This document shows, in pieces, positions 45,922 to 54,921 of a stretch of DNA of 64,000 nt (its first letter is position 1; each line of letters opens with the position of its first letter). The notes under the pieces were generated by a model that was not told the DNA's origin, did not search any database, and was given only the letters and a program-made list of their open reading frames with translations. The position numbers and the translations under genes are program-made. This stretch comes from Zhongshania aquimaris (lineage in GTDB: Bacteria; Pseudomonadota; Gammaproteobacteria; Pseudomonadales; Spongiibacteraceae): NCBI RefSeq assembly GCF_019312595.1, contig NZ_JAHWDQ010000005.1, positions 62,001 to 126,000 of the forward strand. Reading direction: 5' to 3'.

Positions 45922-46802
45922 TTTTTAAATCCCGCACCTATAGGTGTCAATAAGTTATTTGTGTCTAAGTGAGCTAGCTCTGCGTTATTTTCTTCGTGGA
46001 CTGCAACCCAATCTTTACTCCACTGCGGGTCGTCGATATCTGTTGGGTGATGGCCCGGAAGTAGGGAGTGGATGAGTTTTGGTAATACGCCGGTGATAAA
46101 CCGTAGGTTGTATTGGATAATATTGAGGCGGTTGCGGGTGTTGCGCCATACACCGTCTTTTTTCATCATGATAATATAGCCGCGGCGACTAAACTTCATA
46201 ACATGTAATGCGGCGAACAATGTTCCGTATAGGCGGCTCCAATAGTTGCCGTAGGCCGCTTGGTAGGCGTCGTAAGCGGCACACTTGTGTTCGAGTTCTT
46301 CCACAAAATGCCAAAGTATCAAGGACGCAACCCGTGAGTCGGAGCCGCCAAAGAGGTAGTCACGATTTTTGATCAACCAGTGGCCAACGGTTAAGGCCAT
46401 AGACTCAAAGCCGGCAGCATAGGCAAGATTAAATTTTAAGCTTTTGGTTTTCTCAAAGTGGGTGTACTCGTCGAGCATTTGCTGTTCTAGCACACTGATT
46501 TCATCGTATCCCTTCGACTTGATGATATCGTTAAATTTTCGGTGCTGTTGGTAGTGCTGTGCTTCTTGGCCAATATAGTCTTTTACTTCTTGGATGAGCG
46601 CCGGGTCTGTGAGCTTTGGCAGTACCTGCTTCATGGTGCGAATCAAGTAGGGCTCAAGATAGGGCATTACCAAAGAGGCACCGTTAGCCATATAGCTCCA
46701 CTCGGGGCGGGCAGCGTTCCAGTGAACATTGATATCATTGTCAAAACTAAATGGCATGCGCCTAACGACTAATGTACTTTTTTCATTTTTATGTGTGGTC
46801 AT
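45918..46802 (-). CDS. PF10118-type ferritin-like protein, copy 2
   Basis: 294 residues with the complete six-ligand pattern of a carboxylate-bridged diiron protein: E50, E80-xx-H83 (GQEAQHYQQH), E133 (GFESM), E169-xx-H172 (WHFVEELEHK). Spacing equals that of copies 1 and 3. Family name is metal-dependent hydrolase without biochemical proof. It is translated just before, and coupled to, the SOI-like copy A. A terminator at 46970-47008 separates it from the upstream operon, so it needs its own promoter in 46810-46960. A membrane-associated oxidative role is inference. Confidence 0.8.
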   Translation of the reverse strand: MTTHKNEKSTLVVRRMPFSFDNDINVHWNAARPEWSYMANGASLVMPYLEPYLIRTMKQVLPKLTDPALIQEVKDYIGQEAQHYQQHRKFNDIIKSKGYDEISVLEQQMLDEYTHFEKTKSLKFNLAYAAGFESMALTVGHWLIKNRDYLFGGSDSRVASLILWHFVEELEHKCAAYDAYQAAYGNYWSRLYGTLFAALHVMKFSRRGYIIMMKKDGVWRNTRNRLNIIQYNLRFITGVLPKLIHSLLPGHHPTDIDDPQWSKDWVAVHEENNAELAHLDTNNLLTPIGAGFKK

Positions 46803-46969
46803 GGCGCTCTCCGCGCAGTAAAGACTCTTGAGCCCTTACTATAAAAATACTGTGCTGGCTTAGTACTACCAGAATTGACGAATTTCCCTAACTACCATGT
46901 TAGGTAGAATGAGATTTTAGCGTCCTGTAGAGCATTTTAGCTCATGCTCTGAACTTTGTTGTGCGTGTT

Positions 46970-47008
46970 GAAAAAACCTGCCAGCGCGGATAGTGTGCGC
47001 TGGCAGGG
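46970..47008 (-). terminator. Strong rho-independent terminator of the catabolic operon
   Basis: Perfect 11-bp stem CCTGCCAGCGC (46977-46987) / GCGCTGGCAGG (46997-47007), 9-base loop, with six A at 46971-46976 that read as a U-tract on the minus strand. It ends the transcript that runs through the acyl-CoA synthetase and the dehydrogenase remnant. Confidence 0.88.
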
Positions 47009-47039
47009 AAGGTGCATAGGCAGACCCTAGGCGGAAAAA

Positions 47040-47324
47040 TTATGCGCTTGTTGTCGGCATGTGTATGGCTTTTAGTTCAAAGTATTCACGTAGCGCTTCT
47101 GAACCGAGCTCGCGACCGTTGCCCGATTGTTTGAAACCGCCAAAAGGCGCACGCATATTAAATTCGGCTTTTGCCGCAGCGACGGCACTGTTTACATCTG
47201 CTGCGGCGCCGTGGGGAATACGGTCGTAGACGCTGGGGTTGGCAGGGTTGATTACATCAATGGTGTTTGCGCCATTCGGAGTTGCCCCTTCGCCATTTAT
47301 AAAAAACTTGTCAATTACGTGCAT
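47040..47324 (-). pseudogene. Aldehyde dehydrogenase with large in-frame internal deletion
   Basis: 94 codons. The first ~55 are a normal ALDH N-terminus ([22 protein letters not shown]...[14 protein letters not shown]). The rest is the ALDH C-terminus ([32 protein letters not shown]). About 380-400 residues, including the catalytic Cys and Glu, are missing, and the junction keeps the frame. Its start overlaps the end of the acyl-CoA synthetase gene by 10 bases. A catalytic role is excluded; it records an earlier full gene in this operon. Confidence 0.85.
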
Positions 47325-48961
47325 GTGGATTCTTCGTTGTTATTTTGCATAAAGTGATCTTGATATTGTTGACGTAAATTGAGCTTGGAAATTTTTCCGG
47401 TTGCGGTGTGGGGAATGTCGTCAACAAACAGTATATCTTCTGGCAACCACCACTTGGCGAACATGTCTTGCAGATGCGCAAGAATATCGTGTTTGCTTAG
47501 TGTGCTGTCATTGGCGATGATGAGCATCAAGGGGCGCTCGTCCCAGCGCGGGTGTCTGACGCCGATAACTGCGGCTTCGGTGACGCCAGCTAAGGATGTC
47601 GCCGCATTTTCCAATTCAATGGAGCTAATCCATTCGCCGCCTGATTTAATCAGGTCTTTTGCGCGGTCTGTTATGCGTAAAAACCCGCTAGTCGAGATGC
47701 TCGCGATGTCGCCGGTGGGGAACCAGCCATTTTCCAGCGGGCTGTCCATGTCCACATTGAAATATTCGCTGCATACCCAATAACCGCGTACTTGCAGGTG
47801 GCCAGACATTACGCCGTCTCTGGCGAGCTCAGTGCCGTTATCATCAACAATGCGAATATCTACACCAAATACTGGGCGACCTTGGGTCGATTGCACTTGG
47901 TAGCGCGTCTCGGCGTCGAGCTTGGCGTGCTCTGGTTTTGGCGCAACAACGGTGCCGAGGGGGCTGGTTTCGGTCATGCCCCAAGCTTGAATAACATTGA
48001 CGCCGTACTGGGTGTCGAAGTCGCGAATAATGCTAAGTGGGCAGGCGGAGCCGCCGACGGAAACGCGGTTGACGGTAGTGAGTTTGCGGTTGTTCTCTGC
48101 GAGATAGCGCAGCAACATTAGCCAAATGGTGGGGACACCAGCAGAGAGGGTCACACCTTCGGTTTCCATGAGTTCATAAATGCTAGCGGCATCCATACCG
48201 CCACCGGGAAGTAGCAGTTTTGCCCCGACTAAGGCCGCGGCAAATGGCTGGCACCATGCGTTTACGTGGTACATGGGAACAATAGGCAGCAGGCTGTCGC
48301 AGGCGGAGATATTGAGCACGTCGGGCGCGACGGTGGCCATGGTTTGCAATACCGTGGAGCGGTGAGAATATAAAACGCCCTTGGGGTTGCCGGTCGTGCC
48401 GGAGGTATAACACAGTGCGGCGGCGGTTCGCTCTTCAAGCTCTGGCCAGACATAGTCGCCAGTTTGCGCCGCGATGAGTGCCTCATAGCAAACTAGATTC
48501 GCTATTGGGCTATCTGTTGGCATTTCGTCTTGTTCACACAGAACGATGATCTTTTCTACCTTGGGGCAGTTGCCAATGACTTTTTCAACGAGGCCGACAA
48601 AACTTAGGTCAACAAATAACAGCTTGTTACTGGCGTGATTGATGATATAGCTAACTTGCTCCTCAAATAGGCGCGGGTTGATGGTGTGCGTTACCGCACC
48701 CATACCAGAGATCGCAAAATATAGTTCAAAATGGCGAAAATTATTCCACGCTAGGGTGCCTACTCGATCGCCTTGCTCAACGCCGAGGTCGGTAAGTGCA
48801 GCAGCCATTTTCTTTGTGCGGGTATGCGCATCGCTATACGTATAGGAATGAATGTTGCCGTTGTGCAGACGGGATACGATTTTCTGTTCGCCATGCCAGC
48901 GCTCGGCATGATCAAGAATCGTCGAGGTCAGCAGAGATGCGTCCATCATTAAGCCTTGCAT
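47315..48961 (-). CDS. Acyl-CoA synthetase (AMP-forming)
   Basis: 548 residues. The ATP/AMP signature [19 protein letters not shown] is present, then [27 protein letters not shown], and near the C-terminus [31 protein letters not shown] with catalytic-type Lys in GKISK. It matches medium/long-chain fatty acid CoA ligases (FadD3/AlkK-like). AAGGAG lies before the ATG. It should activate the acid product of the neighbouring aldehyde dehydrogenase (inference from operon). A remnant ALDH overlaps its 3' end. Confidence 0.9.
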   Translation of the reverse strand: MQGLMMDASLLTSTILDHAERWHGEQKIVSRLHNGNIHSYTYSDAHTRTKKMAAALTDLGVEQGDRVGTLAWNNFRHFELYFAISGMGAVTHTINPRLFEEQVSYIINHASNKLLFVDLSFVGLVEKVIGNCPKVEKIIVLCEQDEMPTDSPIANLVCYEALIAAQTGDYVWPELEERTAAALCYTSGTTGNPKGVLYSHRSTVLQTMATVAPDVLNISACDSLLPIVPMYHVNAWCQPFAAALVGAKLLLPGGGMDAASIYELMETEGVTLSAGVPTIWLMLLRYLAENNRKLTTVNRVSVGGSACPLSIIRDFDTQYGVNVIQAWGMTETSPLGTVVAPKPEHAKLDAETRYQVQSTQGRPVFGVDIRIVDDNGTELARDGVMSGHLQVRGYWVCSEYFNVDMDSPLENGWFPTGDIASISTSGFLRITDRAKDLIKSGGEWISSIELENAATSLAGVTEAAVIGVRHPRWDERPLMLIIANDSTLSKHDILAHLQDMFAKWWLPEDILFVDDIPHTATGKISKLNLRQQYQDHFMQNNNEESTCT

Positions 48962-49032
48962 GTTGTCTCCTTGTGAATACGTATAGTGACTAAAGATAAA
49001 TGTTTAATTGCGGAAGCTATTGCGCGCAATGC

Positions 49033-49119
49033 TTAGGCGCGGGGTAGCAGTACCGCTTTTACACAGTCGCCAGCCATATGGTCTTTCATCGCTTCATTTA
49101 TGATTTTCGATGATATAAA
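49033..49119 (-). pseudogene. C-terminal remnant of a zinc-type alcohol dehydrogenase
   Basis: Between the acyl-CoA synthetase and PF10118 copy 3, the minus strand encodes KIINEAMKDHMAGDCVKAV followed by LLPRA and a stop at 49033. The INEAxxxxxxGxxxxxV pattern is typical of the last helix and strand of MDR/zinc alcohol dehydrogenases. No start codon or catalytic part is present. It lies immediately next to the stop of copy 3 (49122), indicating a deletion junction. Confidence 0.5.
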
Positions 49120-49121
49120 TC

Positions 49122-50045
49122 TTATGTAATCGGTTTCATTACACCGAGTATTTCAGCCATTTTGTTATGGTCGATAGATAGTACATCGCCACCGGCGTGC
49201 TCATAGCGACGCCAAGCTATTTGGATTTCTGTTCTTTCGCCGGTAACCAGCTTGTGAGTGCGAGGGTGGTAGTTTCGTTTAAACACCGGCAGTGCACTTA
49301 TTAAAAAGCGAACTAGCATATAGCCGCAAAACCCCATTTCTTTTATGCCTCGCAAGGGGTTTCGCCAGTAGCCTTCGACTACCGTCATTGTGGTGTAACA
49401 CTTAATCGTTTCACTGGCGATATGAGTAAGTGCGGCGAGTACCATCCACTTGCGGTACCACTCGTCGTCGCCGTAAAGGTCTTTGTATACTTCAAACGCT
49501 ACGGCGCCGTGTTCCACCTCTTCCACTTGGTGCCAGACCCACAGCGCTTTCATGACGGGGTCGCTGTCTTTCATCCAGTGATCGTAGTTTTCTAGCACAA
49601 TGAGGCCAGACAGAAAGGTAAAGGTTTCGTAGCCGGCGGTATATGCTACTTTACGTTTGAGCGAGTCGGTCTTGCTGTGCGAGTCAAAATACTCGCGGGC
49701 GCCTTCATCTAGCTTAGTAATTTTGGGGTATCGCTTCGCCAGCCACTTATTCCAATGCAGAAAATTTTTAGCGTGTTGAGCTTCTTGGCCTGTGATGGCC
49801 GTCATGTCGTGCTTTAATTTTTCATCGCTTATTTTATCTTTCGATTCCAACATGGTTTTTACTAGATATCGCTCAAAGTGCGGTACATGCACGCCTAATG
49901 CGTTTATGAACATTGAAAACTGGCGGCTCGATCGACTCCATAGAGGATCTTTGAGTTGAATATTGTCGAAATTGAACGCCAGTCGTCGTACTGGAAAATT
50001 GTCCATGGGATGTGTGTTTGTTTCTGTTTCGCTGGTGTTGTTCAT
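49122..50045 (-). CDS. PF10118-type ferritin-like protein, copy 3
   Basis: 307 residues from ATG 50045, which has GGGAG five bases upstream; the frame opens at 50096 but without a ribosome site. Diiron-type ligands are E58, E88-xx-H91 (GQEAQHAKNF), E140 (GYETF), E176-xx-H179 (WHQVEEVEHG). It is more like copy 2 than copy 1 in N-terminal phrases (RRLAFNFDN, LWSRSSRQFSMFINALGV). Located between the TonB-dependent receptor and the acyl-CoA synthetase in the operon facing the AlkS/MalT-type activator. Chemistry is not established; hydroxylation or epoxidation of a hydrophobic substrate is a hypothesis. Confidence 0.8.
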   Translation of the reverse strand: MNNTSETETNTHPMDNFPVRRLAFNFDNIQLKDPLWSRSSRQFSMFINALGVHVPHFERYLVKTMLESKDKISDEKLKHDMTAITGQEAQHAKNFLHWNKWLAKRYPKITKLDEGAREYFDSHSKTDSLKRKVAYTAGYETFTFLSGLIVLENYDHWMKDSDPVMKALWVWHQVEEVEHGAVAFEVYKDLYGDDEWYRKWMVLAALTHIASETIKCYTTMTVVEGYWRNPLRGIKEMGFCGYMLVRFLISALPVFKRNYHPRTHKLVTGERTEIQIAWRRYEHAGGDVLSIDHNKMAEILGVMKPIT

Positions 50046-50106
50046 AACATCTCCCTGCTGAGATTGCCGATAAGTGGCGAACCAATGGCTCGCCACTACC
50101 TGCCAC

Positions 50107-52632
50107 TTAGTTATAGCGATAAGTAAATTCTAGGCCGTAAGTTCTTGGCGGCCCTTGCTGGAAGTAATCAAATCCAAAGCCTGCTTGTAAGTTGATGGCA
50201 TAGCCGTCGTATTCTTTATCAGTAAGGTTTTTCGCCCAGAGTGATACCGAGTAGATGTCGTCGGCGGAGCGCCAGCTTAAACGCGTATTAATTAATGCGT
50301 AGGCATCCTGCTTGATGTGCTCGTAGCTCGCGTCATCGTTGTAAGCGCTGTACCACTGTCGGCTCTGGTAGTTGGCGTTTATGTTTAAAGACAGATCGCC
50401 GCTATTCAGTCTTAGTACATCGTAATCGACTGAGATGTTGCCGCTGATCTGTGGTGCAGAAATAAGCTCATTACCAGACAAGTCGACGGTGTCGTCGGGA
50501 TTATTAAGCGTGCGGGTATCTGAGAGCTCGAGTTCTGTGTATTCCGTTTTTAGCAGACCGAGTCCTAGGTTCACAATTAGGCGTTCAGTGAGTGCCATCG
50601 TAAATTCGGCTTCAGCGCCTAATATTGTTGAGCCGCCGGCATTCTCCAAAAAGTTGGACACGCCTACCACGTTAATGAATTGCTGGTTGCTGTAGTCATA
50701 GAAAAATAAAGCGGCGTTAAGACGTGCAGATCCATCGAGTAAATCTGACTTAAAGCCTAGCTCATAAGAGTCGATAAACTCCGGTTCGGCATAGGAGTTT
50801 TCGAAGTCTCTGGCCTCGTAGTACACACCGCCATTAAAGTTACCGGCACGATAGCCTTTGCTATAGCTCGCGTAGATCATAAGGTCTTCGTTGACGGCGT
50901 AATCTACGCCGATTTTTCCAGTTACTTCTTGTTCTTTGGCTGACTGTTGTGGCGCGGAATCGGTAGTATAAGGGCCGTGGGTATAACCTGCGATCTGGCC
51001 CGATGGTACGAGGTCATTGATATTGACACTGCCATTTAAAATATCGCCAATTAGTTGCGCAACTTCTAGTGGACCTCGGCCACCCACACTTGGTGCGATA
51101 AAGGGCTCGTCTGAGCCCGACGTATTGCCAGGTACCCATGTGCCGAGCGGTTCACCATCATAGTTGAAGCGCGACACGTTAAGGTATTCAAGATCAATTT
51201 CATCCACGGTGTAGCGTAGGCCAACGTCGAAGCCGAGCTTCTCAGTCGCATCAAAACGGAATTGGGTATAGGCCGCATAGCTGGTTTTGTCGGTGATCAT
51301 TTTTTGATCGACACCTCCAAAATCAAGTAAGAAAGGGTAGAACGCAGCAGCGCCGGGGAAGGTTACTGCAACGCGAAGATCCGGTGGCGTTTCGTAAATT
51401 TCATAAATATTGTGCATATCTTGAAATTCGGTGGCGAAATAAATGCCCGTAATAAAACTAACTCTGTCGCTGACGTCACCAGCAACGCGAAGATCTTGAC
51501 TGAAGGCGTCGGTTTCTACTGCCCAGCGAATATGTAGCAAGCCATCGGGGCCGCCGTCAGTATTTTGTTTTTGGCTGTAGTCGGCTTCGCTATAGCTGGT
51601 GGTGCTAGTGAAGGTGTAATTCTCAGTAACGTGGTCTACGCGCAAAATAGCTTGTTCATTGTCGACGATAAGCGCGCCAGTATAGTCGTCTTGCACCTCG
51701 TGGCGGTCTAAGTTTTGCGCCGGCCGTGAATAGCCTGTGTTATCGATGTAGCCATTGTCGGGATGGCTAGACACACCCACACCGCCCGTTTCGAGTAGGG
51801 TAGACGTGAGCGTATCGTTATCGGTATTTCCGCGCGGTTCGTTGCGTGAGGCGTTGGCGCGAGAGTCATTGCCGCTGTTGGTGTATTTGACGGTGACAGT
51901 AGTGGACTCAGTGGGAAGCCATTGGAGGGAGAGGCGGGCACCCTGAAAGTCGAGCTGGGAAAGATTGGGGCCACCGAGCGCGTTTTCAACGTAGCCGTCG
52001 TTTCGCGACGAGGAGTAGCCTAAGCGAACGGCTAATACGTCATCAATAAGAGTGTCTTCAATACCGAACTCGCCGGTAGTCGCGCCGTAATTACCGAGCC
52101 CCGCTTTCATATTAAAGCCAAACTCATCACCGACATTGGCGGTATTGGTAATAATATTTACTGCACCACCAGTGGTGTTTTTACCATAGAGTGTGCCCTG
52201 TGGTCCGCGCAATACTTCTAGGCGTTCCACGTCAAAGAAATTCATGCCGTGTGTATAAGTGGCGCCCATGTACATCTCGTCGGTGTACACGCCAATGGGG
52301 CTGGCTTGGTTTGAACTGTAATCCGACATACTTACGCCGCGAATAGAGAAAATCGGCTGAACATCACCATAGGGGCCGCTGACCTGCATATTGGGGACTT
52401 GTGCAGAAATATCATTGGCGTTTTGGAAGCCAAATTTTTCTAAGGAGTCAGCGGTCATGCCGGTTATCGCGATTGGGGTATCTTGGGTGCTGGCAGAGGT
52501 TTTTTGGGCGGTAACAATAACCTCCTCAAGCTGCTTTGATAGCGCCACATTTGTTGTCGCCAACATAGCAATTGCAATCACAGGTAAAGATAATTTAGGA
52601 CGTCCATAAATAGTCATAGTTTTTATTTTCAC
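50107..52632 (-). CDS. TonB-dependent outer-membrane receptor
   Basis: 841 residues from GTG 52632 (ATG 52617 is an alternative; neither has a strong ribosome site). Signal peptide (LSLPVIAIAMLATTNVALS), TonB box EEVIVTAQK, plug domain with GPYGDVQPIFSIRGVSMSD and VEVLRGPQGTLYGKNTTGGA-like motif, then a 22-strand barrel ending in YGLEFTYRYN with terminal aromatic. The style is that of the large receptor group common in marine catabolic clusters rather than siderophore loci. It probably imports the substrate of the adjacent dehydrogenase and PF10118 enzymes (inference). Confidence 0.9.
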   Translation of the reverse strand: MKIKTMTIYGRPKLSLPVIAIAMLATTNVALSKQLEEVIVTAQKTSASTQDTPIAITGMTADSLEKFGFQNANDISAQVPNMQVSGPYGDVQPIFSIRGVSMSDYSSNQASPIGVYTDEMYMGATYTHGMNFFDVERLEVLRGPQGTLYGKNTTGGAVNIITNTANVGDEFGFNMKAGLGNYGATTGEFGIEDTLIDDVLAVRLGYSSSRNDGYVENALGGPNLSQLDFQGARLSLQWLPTESTTVTVKYTNSGNDSRANASRNEPRGNTDNDTLTSTLLETGGVGVSSHPDNGYIDNTGYSRPAQNLDRHEVQDDYTGALIVDNEQAILRVDHVTENYTFTSTTSYSEADYSQKQNTDGGPDGLLHIRWAVETDAFSQDLRVAGDVSDRVSFITGIYFATEFQDMHNIYEIYETPPDLRVAVTFPGAAAFYPFLLDFGGVDQKMITDKTSYAAYTQFRFDATEKLGFDVGLRYTVDEIDLEYLNVSRFNYDGEPLGTWVPGNTSGSDEPFIAPSVGGRGPLEVAQLIGDILNGSVNINDLVPSGQIAGYTHGPYTTDSAPQQSAKEQEVTGKIGVDYAVNEDLMIYASYSKGYRAGNFNGGVYYEARDFENSYAEPEFIDSYELGFKSDLLDGSARLNAALFFYDYSNQQFINVVGVSNFLENAGGSTILGAEAEFTMALTERLIVNLGLGLLKTEYTELELSDTRTLNNPDDTVDLSGNELISAPQISGNISVDYDVLRLNSGDLSLNINANYQSRQWYSAYNDDASYEHIKQDAYALINTRLSWRSADDIYSVSLWAKNLTDKEYDGYAINLQAGFGFDYFQQGPPRTYGLEFTYRYN

Positions 52633-52690
52633 TCATATAAAATTTATTTATTGTCTTAACATATTAATAGTGGGAGGTTTTCTAGTATGT

Positions 52691-54136
52691 TTAGCCCCCC
52701 ATCATTGTGATTAATCGTCGTGCTAGCGGCCCATATGGGGGTCTAAGTAAGTTTAGTCCCGTAAAATCACCAAGGCCTCGTTGTGTGAATACCGGTTTCA
52801 TATGTGAGAATGTTCTGAATCCCTCCCAGCCGTGATAGCTCCCGAAGCCACTATTACCGGTGCCGCCAAAAGGTTGTGAGACTTGCAAATATTGCAACAA
52901 TACATCGTTTACCGTGACACCGCCGGAGTGAGTTTGGCGCAACAGATAGTCTTGTTCTAATTGTGAGTTACCAAAATAATAAAGTGCTAGCGGCCGGTCG
53001 CCAGCGTTGACGCGCTGAATACAATCCTCTAAACCGTCGGTTTCAATAACAGGCAGCAAGGGGCCGAATAGCTCTTCTTGCATAATCCGGCTGTCACTAC
53101 TGGGATTTAGCACCAGCGTGAGTGGGAATTTACGCCGCGCATTATTTGTCTCGCAGGCCTGTTCAAGTGGGACGATGGTTGCGCCTTTGGCCGCGGCGTC
53201 ATCCAGTATGGCCTTAAGGCGATTGGCGTTGCGTTGATCTATAATCGCAGTGTAATCATCTGAGCCGGCACCGGCTGGCAGCATGTCTATGTATTTGCGG
53301 CCCATCCAAGTGACAAAGTCATCGATCTTGCCTCTGGGAAGCAAGACGTAGTCGGGTGCGACACAGGTTTGCCCTGCGTTAAGTAATTTACCAAAGCTTA
53401 TCCGACTGGCAGCGACTTCCATTGGGTAGTCGGCAGCGATAATCACGGGGCTTTTGCCACCTAGCTCAAGAGTTAAAGGAGTTAAGTTCGGCGCAGCTGC
53501 GGCCATGACCTTGCGCCCGACATTGCTTGAGCCGGTGAACAGTAGATGGTCAAAAGGTAGTTCGGCAAATTGCGAAGCCGCTTCGGCAGCACCGCCGACG
53601 ACGGCAACTTCGGATTCGTCAAAGGCCTTGGCGAGAATTGCTTTAAGCACCTTTGTGGACTCAGGGGTGTATTCCGACATTTTGATCATGACGCGATTAC
53701 CCGCAGCCAAGGCGGAGGCAAGTGGCACTACGGCAAGATTTATTGGGTAATTCCACGGCGCCATAATGCCTACAACCCCAACGGGTTGGGCTTGAATTCG
53801 ATTGCTGCCAGGCAAAAACCAAATCGAGGTAGCGCGACGTTTGGCTAACATCCACTTGGCGAGATGCTTCCGAGCATAGCGAATATGGATAACGCTGCCC
53901 CCAATTTCGGCGAGGCGTGTTTCCTCGGTGCAGCGATGCCCGAAGTCCGCTTTTAAGGCCGCAATAATATCTTCGCGATGACTTAATAGCAGATCTTCAA
54001 GGGACTTCAATTTGTACTGCCGATCCTGATACTCAGGGTAGCGGCAGTTTGCATAGGCGGCTTTTTGCGCCTCAAAAATGGACTCAAAGTCGGTTGCCGC
54101 CACAGTGTTGGCAGCTTCTTGTTGTGCGCTATTCAT
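52691..54136 (-). CDS. Coniferyl-aldehyde-dehydrogenase-like aldehyde dehydrogenase
   Basis: NAD(P)-dependent oxidation of an aldehyde to its acid. About 481 residues. Cofactor and active-site marks: GVVGIMAPWNYP, TGSSNVGRKV, catalytic Glu E224 in LELGGKSP and Cys C258 in NAGQTCVAPDY (numbered from ATG 54136). It belongs to the CalB/class 3-like group, which takes aromatic and long-chain aldehydes. ATG 54136 is chosen for AGGGG five bases upstream; an ATG at 54151 is also in frame. It follows the SOI-like copy B gene closely, as expected for a step oxidising that enzyme's aldehyde product. Confidence 0.9.
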   Translation of the reverse strand: MNSAQQEAANTVAATDFESIFEAQKAAYANCRYPEYQDRQYKLKSLEDLLLSHREDIIAALKADFGHRCTEETRLAEIGGSVIHIRYARKHLAKWMLAKRRATSIWFLPGSNRIQAQPVGVVGIMAPWNYPINLAVVPLASALAAGNRVMIKMSEYTPESTKVLKAILAKAFDESEVAVVGGAAEAASQFAELPFDHLLFTGSSNVGRKVMAAAAPNLTPLTLELGGKSPVIIAADYPMEVAASRISFGKLLNAGQTCVAPDYVLLPRGKIDDFVTWMGRKYIDMLPAGAGSDDYTAIIDQRNANRLKAILDDAAAKGATIVPLEQACETNNARRKFPLTLVLNPSSDSRIMQEELFGPLLPVIETDGLEDCIQRVNAGDRPLALYYFGNSQLEQDYLLRQTHSGGVTVNDVLLQYLQVSQPFGGTGNSGFGSYHGWEGFRTFSHMKPVFTQRGLGDFTGLNLLRPPYGPLARRLITMMGG

Positions 54137-54175
54137 AGTACCCCTGCTCATATCGGCGTAATGTTGCTTATGCGA

Positions 54176-54664
54176 TTATTTTTCGGAAGGCTCGTATGCG
54201 GGTTCAGCGAGCAATAAAACAGCGGTTGCCCAAATCGAGGTGACAGCCGCAAAGATGGCTGGAAGATAAGCTATGGCACCGGCCAAACTTGCGGCACCTA
54301 AACGATTTGCTTCAATACTTAAGCCGTGGTTTGGCGCGAACATACCAAAAAGGTAGAAACAGAAATTGCCCCAAATCGCGATGGCAATGCCGAGGAATAC
54401 ACGGCGCGCGCGAGCATCAGATAAATAGACAGTGCGCATCACCAAGCCAATAGCTAGGGCCATTATCCCGTTCATCAGCGTACCAATATGTAAGATTCGC
54501 CAGCCCGAGCTTGTACCAGGCAGTTCGAATTGGAAGAATACTGGAACAGGGCTTAAAGACATGCCACCTACCATGGAAAAACCCAATAAAAAGCCGCCAA
54601 AAAGCCCAACTAGCATCGCTGCTAAGCCGTGTTTGATTAATCGATTGGAGTAGTAAGCTCGCAT
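54176..54664 (-). CDS. SOI/hydroxylaminobenzene-mutase-like four-helix membrane protein, copy B
   Basis: 162 residues, four membrane helices (about 11-34, 57-79, 88-110, 124-150). H59, N65 and Y104 have exactly the mutual spacing of His58, Asn64 and Tyr103 of styrene oxide isomerase (residue numbers recalled from the published structure), the heme ligand and catalytic residues of an epoxide-to-aldehyde (Meinwald) rearrangement. Sequence around them: ILHIGTLMNGIMAL and NFCFYLFGM. First gene of the operon divergent from the AlkS/MalT-type activator and followed 39 bp later by an aldehyde dehydrogenase. An epoxide isomerase role is a strong hypothesis, not shown. Confidence 0.7.
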   Translation of the reverse strand: MRAYYSNRLIKHGLAAMLVGLFGGFLLGFSMVGGMSLSPVPVFFQFELPGTSSGWRILHIGTLMNGIMALAIGLVMRTVYLSDARARRVFLGIAIAIWGNFCFYLFGMFAPNHGLSIEANRLGAASLAGAIAYLPAIFAAVTSIWATAVLLLAEPAYEPSEK

Positions 54665-54921
54665 TGCGTATTCCTCTGTTATTATTCTGGCCTAAGTTTA
54701 GTGAGGCCTATAAGTAGTCAGTACTAGGCATTCACCAAATACCTTCAATTTGAATATTCAGCATAGTTGAGTGACTAAGCTTGTGAGCCGACCTTTAGGA
54801 TGGTTGTGAGGCGGGAGTCGCAATTACGTGTGCTCTGGACAAGGAGCTAAGCAAATGAATAAACTGGTCTGTTAGTATTTGGCACAGGGGCCTGAAGGGG
54901 TTGTAGTGAGTAGAGGTTGAA

